A DNA stretch of 6,095 bases from an uncultured cyanobacterium (GTDB taxonomy: Bacteria > Cyanobacteriota > Cyanobacteriia > Phormidesmidales > Phormidesmidaceae), in NCBI GenBank assembly GCA_938029995.1, contig CALHGI010000462.1:1-6095 (forward strand), written 5' to 3'. Positions 1-6,095 of this stretch are shown piece after piece; position 1 is the first letter of the stretch, and each line of letters opens with the position of its first letter. A program made the position numbers and the translations under genes. The notes beneath the pieces were generated by a model that ran no database searches, was not told the DNA's origin, and saw nothing but the letters and a program-made list of their open reading frames with translations.

Positions 1-60
1 GTAGTCAAACCCTGCACCGAAGAACAGCTCGTTAGCGTCGTTCGTTCCGTTGAGAGCTAA
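1..60 (+). CDS. CheY-like response regulator, C-terminal end only (partial at 5' edge)
   Basis: Frame 1 is open from the window edge to a TAA at 58-60 and gives a 19-residue tail, VVKPCTEEQLVSVVRSVES. The Lys-Pro pair followed by a threonine-initiated helix (TEEQLVSVV) is the hallmark of the end of beta-5 and start of alpha-5 in receiver domains; the lysine is the invariant one that contacts the phosphorylated aspartate. The protein ends directly after alpha-5, so it is probably either a stand-alone single-domain CheY-type protein (PilH/HmpB position) or a protein with a C-terminal receiver. It precedes the CheW gene by 108 bp on the same strand, as expected in cyanobacterial chemotaxis-like clusters, and would be a natural phosphate acceptor from the CheA kinase downstream. 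The phosphorylated Asp and all earlier parts lie outside the window. The call rests on a short tail plus context. Confidence 0.75.
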   Translation, partial: VVKPCTEEQLVSVVRSVES

Positions 61-136
61 ATTCACCTTATTCTTTATCTGATTACAGCCCACCGATCAA
101 TAGCTCACTAACAGGGGCTCGTTTAACGTTTTTGCC

Positions 137-160
137 AAGGCCATCAAGATGGCACCTTTT
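137..160 (+). other. Compact hairpin followed by a short T run, upstream of the cheW-like gene
   Basis: GCCAT at 140-144 and ATGGC at 149-153 form a perfect 5-bp stem around a CAAG loop. The stem can be lengthened by AAG at 137-139 pairing with CTT at 156-158 if A154 and C155 bulge out. TTTT follows at 157-160. The shape is like a weak intrinsic terminator or attenuator between the response-regulator gene and the CheW gene, but the T run is only four bases and is followed by CCC, so efficient termination is unlikely. It could also be a leader or mRNA-processing structure, since it ends eight bases before the CheW start codon. The remainder of the 61-168 gap shows no convincing promoter. Confidence 0.35.
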
Positions 161-168
161 CCCACTCC

Positions 169-696
169 ATGCAAACTGAAACCACCCTAGAACGACTCCA
201 GCTCTTACTACCTGACGTTTTTAATCCCAAGCCACAGACAGGCGATCTTTATCTCCGGTTTTGCATAACACCATCGATCTACGCGGCAGTACCCATCACT
301 CGGGTAAGAGAGACCCTACGGCTGCCCACCAAGAGTATTACGCCCATACCCAATATGCCAGCCCATACCCTAGGCTTGATGGAAAATCGCAATAAAGTCT
401 TCTGGGTACTAGATTTAGCTCAGCAACTAGCCTTAACCCAGAACCCTCAACGTGTACGACACCACAACGTCATTGTTGTAGAACTTTTGGCCATGGCCCA
501 TCAAGGAGCTGCCTCCCTATTGTTAGGTCTGAGCGTTCAACAGATTCAAACTACCGTACGCCTAAACCCAGGCGCATTAACTTTTAATCCAGACGGCATC
601 AGACCCGAGCTTCAGCCCTATTTTCAAGGTTGTTTTCAAGCGGATGACGAGCAAACAATCTTGTTCAATATCGATGCCATGGTCAATGCTGATTAG
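169..696 (+). CDS. CheW-domain adaptor protein (PilI/HmpC-like)
   Basis: This 175-residue soluble protein is a single CheW-like domain, the scaffold that couples chemoreceptors to the CheA kinase in arrays at the inner membrane. The domain starts at about residue 27 (YLRFCITPSIYAAVPITRVRETL), continues through SITPIPNMPAHTLGLMENRNKVFWVLDLAQQL at about 56-87, and ends in the second beta-barrel half (HNVIVVELL near 99-107, LLLGLSVQQIQTTV near 117-130). The MENRNKVFWVLDL segment occupies the place of the usual 'G-x-x-N-x-R-G-x-x-x-P-V-x-D-L' motif, but has Asn-Lys where Gly is common. Length is normal for the family. ATG 169 is the first start after an in-frame TAA at 124-126; there is no Shine-Dalgarno match nearby. 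Position between a CheY-like gene and an MCP gene matches pilI/hmpC of cyanobacterial clusters. The exact paralogue cannot be settled, so no symbol is given. Confidence 0.9.
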   Translation: MQTETTLERLQLLLPDVFNPKPQTGDLYLRFCITPSIYAAVPITRVRETLRLPTKSITPIPNMPAHTLGLMENRNKVFWVLDLAQQLALTQNPQRVRHHNVIVVELLAMAHQGAASLLLGLSVQQIQTTVRLNPGALTFNPDGIRPELQPYFQGCFQADDEQTILFNIDAMVNAD

Positions 697-716
697 TGCA
701 TATACCTTATTTGACC

Positions 717-754
717 TCGCCAAACCATCCGTTAGCATTTGCGGAGATTGGCGA
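717..754 (+). other. Two-part inverted repeat in the gap between the CheW-like and MCP genes
   Basis: TCGCCAA at 717-723 pairs with TTGGCGA at 748-754 (7 bp), and inside it TCCG at 728-731 pairs with CGGA at 742-745 (4 bp), leaving a 10-base apical loop and a small asymmetric internal loop. It begins 20 bases after the CheW stop and ends 39 bases before the MCP start. There is no T run after it, so it does not look like an intrinsic terminator. An intercistronic RNA structure that stabilises or separates expression of the two genes, or an operator, are both possible. The rest of the 697-793 gap shows nothing else I can support. Confidence 0.4.
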
Positions 755-793
755 AATAGTCTTTGTTACCCACCCGTTTTTGCATAGACAATT

Positions 794-3235
794 ATGATTT
801 CTTCTGAGTCCACGTTTCCCAACCAGGTAGTTCAACCTCAATCACCTAGCACTAATACGCAGCCCACGACCACAGCTAAGCCACAGCAGCAATCAAAATC
901 CAGAAAAAGTATTACATTAACCAGACAACTTTTAACCTTTGTCTTGCCAACTACGCTCATTCCCTTAATTATAGCTGGCGCATTGGGCTTTCGGACGGTC
1001 AAACAAAAAGCCCAGGATGAACTCTTAGCCATTCTAAGGGTGGAATCCACCTCAGCAGCTGAGGCGGCCACCACATACATTGAAAATACGCTAAAACTAC
1101 CCGAGGTAGTCGCCCTTAATCCGTCAGTTATAACAGCTTTAAAGGGTGGGGCGAAGAAGGTATCCACCGAGGGCTTAGCCACAAAGCCCATCGAAGAAAT
1201 GGAAAAAGAGTTTTCCGCATTTAAGCTGCTACAACCCAACGCCACACTCAATCAGTATTTAAGAGACGTGGTAAAAAAAGAAGGCTTTGGCGAGCTCTTT
1301 CTGACTGAGCGACACGGATTCAATATTGCCTATAGCCAGGCTACCTCTGACTTTGTGCAACGGGATGAAGTTTGGTGGCAACAGGCTGACCAAAAAGGCC
1401 AATATGTAGGCGCACCAGAACTAGACGAATCTTCAGGCATCTTTGGAGTCCCCCTATCCCAAGCCATTACCGATCCGGCTACCGGTGACTTTCTGGGTGT
1501 GATTAAAGCGTTAACTCCCACCGATGCATTAAACAAGCAGTTAACCGATATTTTGGCGACGAGTCTCAAGGGAAGTCAAACCATCCAGCTGATTGATACA
1601 TCGACAGGGCAGGTGTTTAGCTCTATTACGGCCCAAAATAGTGAGACTAATGCCCCAACAGACGCTGTGGATCAATCCCAACTGGTGAAAGGGGGGAAAG
1701 TTATTTTGGGGGTCGCCCAACAGCTAGACCGGGCACTGAGAAACCCTGATCAACCATTGGATACTGTCACGGACGCGCTTAGGGCCGAGGTGGATTTGCC
1801 AGATCTTGCTGTAGACCTAGAATGGCTAGGCTCTGGCGAAGACAAAGCCATTTTGAACGCAGCGGTAGCCCTGAATAATAAACACTATAGTTTGACCACA
1901 ATTCCTGGCACAGAGTGGGTTGCGATCGCAGCCGTAGATACCACCGACGTACAAGCAGCAGGCAATGATCTCTTGCGGTTATTTGGTAGCACAACCATTA
2001 TTTTGGCGGTATTGGCCACGATTGTACTAGCGGTATTAGCCCGTCAGTTAGCCCTGCCGCTGCAGGCCCTAACCACCACAGCAGAAGCAGCGGCAGCCGG
2101 CAAACTCGGCGTACGCGCTAGCCTAGGGGGCACCGCTGAAACTCGCACCCTCGGCCAGGGCTTCAACCAACTGTTGAGCCAGGTTCAAAATCTCTTACAA
2201 CAGCAGCAAGATGCAGCAGAGGAACAGGAACGCCAGCGCGAATTATTAGAAGATGAAATCGCCCAGTTGATGGAAGATGTGGGAGATGCAGCCAATGGCG
2301 ACCTGCGGGTAAGGGCTCAACTATCAGAGGGTGATGTGGGCATTGTGGCCGACCTCTTTAACTCGATCATTGAAAACCTACGGTTAACCACCCAGCAGGT
2401 TAAGTCTTCCACCGGTCAGGTAACCCATGCCCTAGGGGAAAATGAGATCACCATTCGTAAACTCGCAACCCAGGCAGTAAAAGAAGTCGCATCGCTGCAA
2501 GACACCATGGAAGCCGTGGAAGACATTTCAGTCTCCATTCAAGAAGTAGCAACCAACGCCGACGAAGCATCCCGACTCACCCAATCCACCTACAGCACCG
2601 TTAAGGCCGGGACCGTAATCATGGATGAAACGGTGGACAGTATCCTAGAACTACGTTCCACTGTGGGTGAAACGGCCAAGAAAATCAAGCGATTAGGGGA
2701 ATCGGCCCAAAAGATTTCCCAGACAGTGAGTTTGATTGACGAAATCGCCCTCAAAACAAACCTCTTAGCGGTCAATGCCAGCGTCGAGGCGGCCCGTGCC
2801 GGAGAAATGGGTGAAGGCTTCACAGCAGTAGCTGAGCAGGTAGGCTCCCTGGCGGAACAATCAGCAGCAGCCACCAAAGAAATTGCCCAGGTTGTCGCCA
2901 GTATTCAAACAGAAACCCAAACCCTGGTGGAGTCCATTGAAACAGGAACGGCCCAGGTGGTGGATAGTACCAATCTTGTGGAAGCGACCAAGGAGCGGCT
3001 GACCGAAGTATTAACCAAATCCGAACAAATTAACCAGTTAATGCAACAGATTTCCGCATCTACCCAATACCAGACAGAATCTTCGGCAGCCATTACGGAC
3101 TTGGCACAAGAAGTCGCCCAGGGCTCTAAGCAACGCTCACAAACCTCTAACCAAATGGCCCAATCCATCCAAGAGACTGTCCAAATTGCCCAGTCGCTGA
3201 AAAGTTCCGTGGAACAGTTCAAACTTGAAGACTAG
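794..3235 (+). CDS. Methyl-accepting chemotaxis protein with Cache-like sensor and two HAMP segments (PilJ/HmpD-like)
   Basis: This 813-residue inner-membrane chemoreceptor controls the CheA kinase through CheW. In order: a cytoplasmic Gln/Thr/Ser/Pro-rich tail (about 1-40); TM1 (about 48-66); an extracytoplasmic region (about 67-390) with a Cache-like segment at 165-250, including GFNIAYSQ, the paired Trp of DEVWWQQA, and [10 protein letters not shown], then a second beta-rich part to about 385; TM2 (about 396-416); HAMP 1 (about 417-470); a Gln-rich helical linker; a second HAMP-like segment (about 487-540, with NGDLRVRAQ); and a long coiled-coil signalling domain (about 545-810). The hairpin tip at 650-671 reads [21 protein letters not shown], very close to the canonical MCP tip that binds CheW and CheA. 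No GAF or phytochrome domain is present, unlike PixJ-type photoreceptors. ATG 794 is the first start after an in-frame TAG at 785-787. The ligand is unknown. A function in type IV pilus motility is inferred from gene order. Confidence 0.93.
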   Translation: MISSESTFPNQVVQPQSPSTNTQPTTTAKPQQQSKSRKSITLTRQLLTFVLPTTLIPLIIAGALGFRTVKQKAQDELLAILRVESTSAAEAATTYIENTLKLPEVVALNPSVITALKGGAKKVSTEGLATKPIEEMEKEFSAFKLLQPNATLNQYLRDVVKKEGFGELFLTERHGFNIAYSQATSDFVQRDEVWWQQADQKGQYVGAPELDESSGIFGVPLSQAITDPATGDFLGVIKALTPTDALNKQLTDILATSLKGSQTIQLIDTSTGQVFSSITAQNSETNAPTDAVDQSQLVKGGKVILGVAQQLDRALRNPDQPLDTVTDALRAEVDLPDLAVDLEWLGSGEDKAILNAAVALNNKHYSLTTIPGTEWVAIAAVDTTDVQAAGNDLLRLFGSTTIILAVLATIVLAVLARQLALPLQALTTTAEAAAAGKLGVRASLGGTAETRTLGQGFNQLLSQVQNLLQQQQDAAEEQERQRELLEDEIAQLMEDVGDAANGDLRVRAQLSEGDVGIVADLFNSIIENLRLTTQQVKSSTGQVTHALGENEITIRKLATQAVKEVASLQDTMEAVEDISVSIQEVATNADEASRLTQSTYSTVKAGTVIMDETVDSILELRSTVGETAKKIKRLGESAQKISQTVSLIDEIALKTNLLAVNASVEAARAGEMGEGFTAVAEQVGSLAEQSAAATKEIAQVVASIQTETQTLVESIETGTAQVVDSTNLVEATKERLTEVLTKSEQINQLMQQISASTQYQTESSAAITDLAQEVAQGSKQRSQTSNQMAQSIQETVQIAQSLKSSVEQFKLED
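1922..1929. repeat. HIP1 palindrome GCGATCGC
   Basis: An exact 8-base HIP1 palindrome, here in the extended form TGCGATCGCA, lies inside the MCP coding sequence. HIP1 is strongly over-represented in many cyanobacterial genomes. The local sequence gives no sign of any other role. With the second copy at 5382-5389 it supports a cyanobacterial origin for the window. Confidence 0.85.
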
Positions 3236-3241
3236 CTTCAA
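3204..3241 (+). other. Two small adjacent inverted repeats around the MCP stop codon
   Basis: GTTC-CGTG-GAAC at 3204-3215 lies in the last codons of the MCP gene. TTGAAG at 3225-3230 pairs perfectly with CTTCAA at 3236-3241, and its five-base loop ACTAG contains the TAG stop codon (3233-3235). Both stems are short and AT-containing and no T run follows, so this is not a convincing terminator. It may be a 3'-end structure between the MCP and CheA genes or a coincidence of coding sequence. The rest of the 3236-3319 gap has only trivial restriction-type palindromes. Confidence 0.25.
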
Positions 3242-3319
3242 CCATGGTCAACGGGCCCAGCCAGATCTCCCATCCCAGCCTTGTAATCCCTTATAGCATT
3301 TAAGCCTCAGCACCCCACC

Positions 3320-6095
3320 ATGGACACAGATCAACAGGTTCGACAAAGATTCTTAGAAGAATCTGGTGAGTACTTTGAGCAAATGGAACAGGTACTCCTA
3401 GATCTGCCCACAGCGGATAGTCCGGCTGAGCAGCTAGATATTGCCATGCGGGCGGCCCACTCCTTGAAGGGGGGAGCTGGCATGATGGGATTTACCCCCA
3501 TGGCCCAGATAGCCCACAGCCTCGAAGATTTTCTGAAAATACTCCGGGCCCGAAAACTCTCAACTGATACTGAATTAGAAACGCTGCTACTCCAGGGGGT
3601 AGATTGCCTGAAACTGGTGCAACAACGGCTATCTAATGGCCTCACGGTGGATGAGGATTGGATGACTAGCCAGGTTGAGCCGGTGGTAACACAGCTGCGG
3701 GCACGGCTAGGGGAACTGAGCCCAGAAGATGAAGACCGGCTGCTCTCGGAAGAAGAAGATGTCGATATGGCAGTTCTGGTGTTTATTGGAGCCGTGGAAG
3801 AGTCCTTAAACACCTTTGAGACCACTGTAAAGCCCTGCCAAGGAGAAGCATTGCGCCAGGCCCTCTGTGATCAATCTGACCGCCTCAGCGACCTGGGCCT
3901 CATGGGGGAACTGGAGGCATTTGTCAGTCTTTGTCAATCAATCTGCAATCACGCTCGGGATGTTGAACCTGAGCAATTACCTGCCTTAAGAGACCAGGCC
4001 CTCACCGCGTGGCGGCGCTCCCAGTCCTTAGTACAGCTAGGCCGCATGGAGCGACTACCGATGCAACTAGATTTTGTGTCGCCCATGGCCCTGCCTCAGG
4101 CGGACATAACAGATTTAGAGAATTCTAGCTTAGCGGGTTTAGACCAACTGCAGGCCGCATTCGACCAGATCGAAACCCCTAGTTTGCATGGGCTAAATCC
4201 TGATAATTTAGCAGCTGTAGACCCACTACAGGCCGCATTCGACCAGATTGAAGTCCCCAGTTTAAATGGGATAGAGCCTGCTGATACCGCTAGTTTGGAG
4301 CAACTACAGGCCGCATTCGACCAGATTGAAGCGCCGCCTAGTTTAGATAGGGTAGAACCGGTTAACGCAGCTAATTTAGAACAACTACAGGCCGCATTCG
4401 ACCAGATTGAGACTCCCAGTTTCCACAGCGATCCTGGGCAGTCAGGGGACGATAAAACCACCAATCGGTCGCCTGCCCAAAATCAGGCCGAGGGCCAGGC
4501 GGCCAAACCCACGGCAGCCCCTAAAAGAACCCAGCCTGTGCGCAGTGTCCGGCGTGGCAGCACCTTACGGGTAGCGGCCGACGATCTACAGCAGATTAAC
4601 GATCTCTTCGGTACGTTGATTTTAGAGCGGAATGCGATCAACCTTCGTCAGCAACAGCTAGTCGATTTTGTGTCATTGCTACAAAATCGCATGGAGGTCT
4701 TAGATTCGTTTAATGACCGGCTGCGTCAATGGTATGGCCGCGCTTCCATGGAAAGTCTCTTGCCGATGGATCTAAAACAGAAGGCATTGGTGAGCAACGG
4801 AGCGGCAACGGAGAACAACCCTGCTGAAGACAGCTTAACAAGACGGTTTACTAACCAACGAACAAACAAGGCTCAACGGTTTGATGCCTTGGAAATGGAC
4901 CAGTATTCTGAGCTCCATCTCATGGCCCAGGAGCAAATGGAAACCATCGTCAAATTGCAGGAGGTCACGGCGGATATTAGTCTGGGCCTACAGGAGATGG
5001 GACAGTCTACCCAATCGCTCAATGGCACAACGCGCCAGTTGCGCAAACGGATTACCCGGACGCAAATGCGACCGTTTTCAGATATTGTTGGCCACTTTCC
5101 TCGGGTCATTCGAGATCTAAGTGTCAAGCATGGAAAAAAGGTCAAGCTTAAATTGATCGGGGAAACCACCCTATTTGAGAGGGTAACGCTGGACCTCGTG
5201 GCAGACCCGTTAAACCATATTCTGCGTAATTCATTTGACCATGGCATCGAAACGGAAGCTGAGCGACTAACGGCTGGAAAGCTCCCGGAAGGAACAATTA
5301 GCATCCAGGCCTCACAAATGGGGAGTCAGGCGCGGATTGTTATCCAGGATGATGGCCATGGGATTAATATGGCCAAGATTTGCGATCGCATCCGTCAACA
5401 CGGTATCTCCGAAGAACAAATCGCCCGCATGAGCCAGCAACAACTATTATCAACCATCTTTGACGCTGGCTTTAGCACCGCAGAACAAGTGACCGAGCTA
5501 TCAGGTCGCGGTGTTGGCATGAATGTGGTTCGCACCAACATAGACAAACTAGGCGGCACCATTCGAGTGGACACTCAACCGGGCCAAGGCACCACATTTA
5601 CCATTGATCTTCCCCTCAGCCTCTCAGTCCTACGCATTATGCTGTTTGAACAGCAGGACATGGTTTTTGCCATCCCCGTCGATGTAGTAGAAGAATTGAT
5701 CACCCTATCTACCGACAATATTATCGAATCAGACCATGGTCTCCAACTCAGGTGGAAGAACAGACTATTACCCTTAACCTTACTTGAACAGTATTTAACC
5801 ATCAATAGCAATGTCGGGTTTAACCGGCTTGAGGGTGAACCCGTCATTAATCGCCCAATGGTCCTAGTAATTAGCGATAACGAACAATATTACGCCGTCA
5901 GTATTCAGCGTTTTTGGGGAGAACAAGAAGTAGCCACCCGCCCCATCGTCAGCCCATTTCCCCTACCCTCAGGATTTGTGGGAGCAACCGTGTTGGGGGA
6001 CGGTCGCGTCGTCCCCATGATCGACCTACCCCAACTAATTACAAATACGACACCCTCCTTTGATTCATCAATCGCTAGAACACCAGCGGATGGGT
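3320..6095 (+). CDS. CheA-type histidine kinase, PilL/ChpA-like, with tandem internal repeats (partial at 3' edge)
   Basis: The frame is open for 925 codons to the window edge. This is the cytoplasmic kinase of the array: it autophosphorylates on His and donates phosphate to receivers. Domains: HPt/P1 (1-130) with AHSLKGGAGMMGF, so the phosphorylated residue is His47; a helical region resembling a second HPt without its histidine (about 148-245); four 26-27 residue repeats (277-370); a polar linker; an extended dimerisation region (about 414-590) containing FDALEMDQY at 521-529, close to the FDPLEMDRY motif of PilL/ChpA kinases; the HATPase domain with N-box DPLNHILRNSFDHGIE (629-644), G1 DDGHGI (677-682), G2 GRGVGM (729-734) and GQGTTF (755-760); and a CheW-like regulatory domain (about 768-910). 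The final visible residues are a polar linker, consistent with the C-terminal receiver domain common in this family, but that is outside the window. ATG 3320 is the first start after an in-frame TAA at 3284-3286; no Shine-Dalgarno is evident. It follows the MCP gene by 84 bp, probably as one operon. Confidence 0.93.
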   Translation, partial: MDTDQQVRQRFLEESGEYFEQMEQVLLDLPTADSPAEQLDIAMRAAHSLKGGAGMMGFTPMAQIAHSLEDFLKILRARKLSTDTELETLLLQGVDCLKLVQQRLSNGLTVDEDWMTSQVEPVVTQLRARLGELSPEDEDRLLSEEEDVDMAVLVFIGAVEESLNTFETTVKPCQGEALRQALCDQSDRLSDLGLMGELEAFVSLCQSICNHARDVEPEQLPALRDQALTAWRRSQSLVQLGRMERLPMQLDFVSPMALPQADITDLENSSLAGLDQLQAAFDQIETPSLHGLNPDNLAAVDPLQAAFDQIEVPSLNGIEPADTASLEQLQAAFDQIEAPPSLDRVEPVNAANLEQLQAAFDQIETPSFHSDPGQSGDDKTTNRSPAQNQAEGQAAKPTAAPKRTQPVRSVRRGSTLRVAADDLQQINDLFGTLILERNAINLRQQQLVDFVSLLQNRMEVLDSFNDRLRQWYGRASMESLLPMDLKQKALVSNGAATENNPAEDSLTRRFTNQRTNKAQRFDALEMDQYSELHLMAQEQMETIVKLQEVTADISLGLQEMGQSTQSLNGTTRQLRKRITRTQMRPFSDIVGHFPRVIRDLSVKHGKKVKLKLIGETTLFERVTLDLVADPLNHILRNSFDHGIETEAERLTAGKLPEGTISIQASQMGSQARIVIQDDGHGINMAKICDRIRQHGISEEQIARMSQQQLLSTIFDAGFSTAEQVTELSGRGVGMNVVRTNIDKLGGTIRVDTQPGQGTTFTIDLPLSLSVLRIMLFEQQDMVFAIPVDVVEELITLSTDNIIESDHGLQLRWKNRLLPLTLLEQYLTINSNVGFNRLEGEPVINRPMVLVISDNEQYYAVSIQRFWGEQEVATRPIVSPFPLPSGFVGATVLGDGRVVPMIDLPQLITNTTPSFDSSIARTPADG
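4148..4429 (+). repeat. Four in-frame tandem repeats of 78, 78, 81 and a truncated 45 bp inside the CheA-like gene
   Basis: Copies begin at 4148, 4226, 4304 and 4385 and encode residues 277-302, 303-328, 329-355 and 356-370 of the kinase. Each starts with LQAAFDQIE, followed by a variable part containing Pro-Ser-Leu/Phe and, in the full copies, an acidic segment that mostly ends in Leu-Glu-Gln or a close variant. The 20-base core (4151-4170, 4229-4248, 4307-4326, 4388-4407) is identical in all four copies, and 26 bases are identical in copies 2-4. The variable parts differ in both amino acids and synonymous codons. The repeats keep the reading frame throughout. LQAAFDQIE is predicted to be an amphipathic helix, with Leu, Phe and Ile at positions 1, 5 and 8 on one face. 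The array sits where CheA normally has its P2 docking domain. Confidence 0.92.
5382..5389. repeat. HIP1 palindrome GCGATCGC
   Basis: A second exact HIP1 site, again as TGCGATCGCA, lies in the ATPase-domain part of the CheA-like gene just after the DDGHGI motif, where it encodes Cys-Asp-Arg. It is a cyanobacterial genome signature with no visible local role. Confidence 0.85.

Noticed and set aside
50..79. Possible promoter with TTGAGA at 50-55
   Set aside because: No acceptable -10 hexamer lies at 16-18 bases; the best candidate, TATTCT at 69-74, is only 13 bases away. The -35 match also lies within the preceding gene's last codons.
838..1251. 137-codon antisense frame opposite the start of the MCP gene, with some hydrophobic stretches
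   Set aside because: It lies fully inside a well-supported receptor gene and its hydrophobicity mirrors the codon bias of the sense strand.
677..3251. Shared 10-mer CCATGGTCAA near the stop codons of both the CheW-like gene (677-686) and the MCP gene (3242-3251)
   Set aside because: Many 10-base matches are expected by chance in 6 kb, and one copy is upstream and the other downstream of its stop codon.
4148..4429. Regular repeats with a 20-28 base core and about 50-base 'spacers', superficially CRISPR-like
   Set aside because: Spacing is 78, 78 and 81 bases, all multiples of three. The whole array is in frame within a kinase gene, and the 'spacers' are recognisably related to one another.
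4096..4464. 122-codon antisense frame with internal repeats
   Set aside because: It is the complement of the repeat array in the CheA-like gene; its repetitiveness is inherited and it matches no family I recognise.
4881..5120. 79-codon same-strand frame inside the CheA-like gene
   Set aside because: It is a shifted frame rich in Arg, Ser and Trp, overlapping conserved kinase sequence; there is no sign of independent translation.
4873..5304. 143-codon antisense frame opposite the kinase core
   Set aside because: It overlaps the conserved dimerisation and N-box coding sequence and shows no domain signature.

Overview
The window looks like part of a cyanobacterial chromosome. It carries two copies of the palindrome GCGATCGC (HIP1, the highly iterated palindrome of cyanobacteria) in about 6 kb, where chance predicts roughly 0.1. 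All genes lie on the + strand, none has a clear Shine-Dalgarno sequence, and the gene order is that of the cyanobacterial 'tax/pil/hmp' chemotaxis-like clusters: CheY-type regulator, CheW, MCP, CheA. The genus cannot be fixed from the sequence alone.

Layout: (1) bases 1-60 are the last 19 codons of a CheY-like receiver protein. (2) Bases 61-168 are a short intergenic stretch with a compact hairpin near its end. (3) Bases 169-696 encode a 175-residue CheW-domain adaptor. (4) Bases 697-793 are intergenic and hold a two-part inverted repeat. (5) Bases 794-3235 encode an 813-residue transmembrane chemoreceptor: extracytoplasmic Cache-like sensor, two HAMP segments and an MCP signalling hairpin. 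(6) Bases 3236-3319 are a short gap. (7) From base 3320 to the window edge runs a CheA-type histidine kinase of the PilL/ChpA kind, 925 codons visible with no stop, so its C-terminus lies outside.

How the genes work together: the receptor senses an unidentified signal through its periplasmic domain. It forms an array with the CheW adaptor and the CheA kinase, which phosphorylates its own His47 and passes phosphate to a receiver, either the partial CheY-like protein upstream or a receiver fused to or encoded beyond the kinase. In cyanobacteria, clusters of this layout (Synechocystis pilG-H-I-J-L, Nostoc hmpA-E) control type IV pilus motility, phototaxis or hormogonium development; that role is assigned here by analogy. 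The receptor shows no phytochrome/GAF photosensory domain, so it is PilJ/HmpD-like rather than PixJ-like. Gene symbols are left blank because cyanobacteria often carry several paralogous clusters of this kind.

The most unusual element is in the kinase: between the phosphotransfer region and the dimerisation/catalytic core, where classical CheA has its P2 response-regulator-docking domain, there are four tandem copies of a 26-27 residue repeat built on LQAAFDQIE. Their DNA cores are virtually identical while the segments between them have diverged. A second helical region that resembles a phosphotransfer domain without its histidine precedes them.
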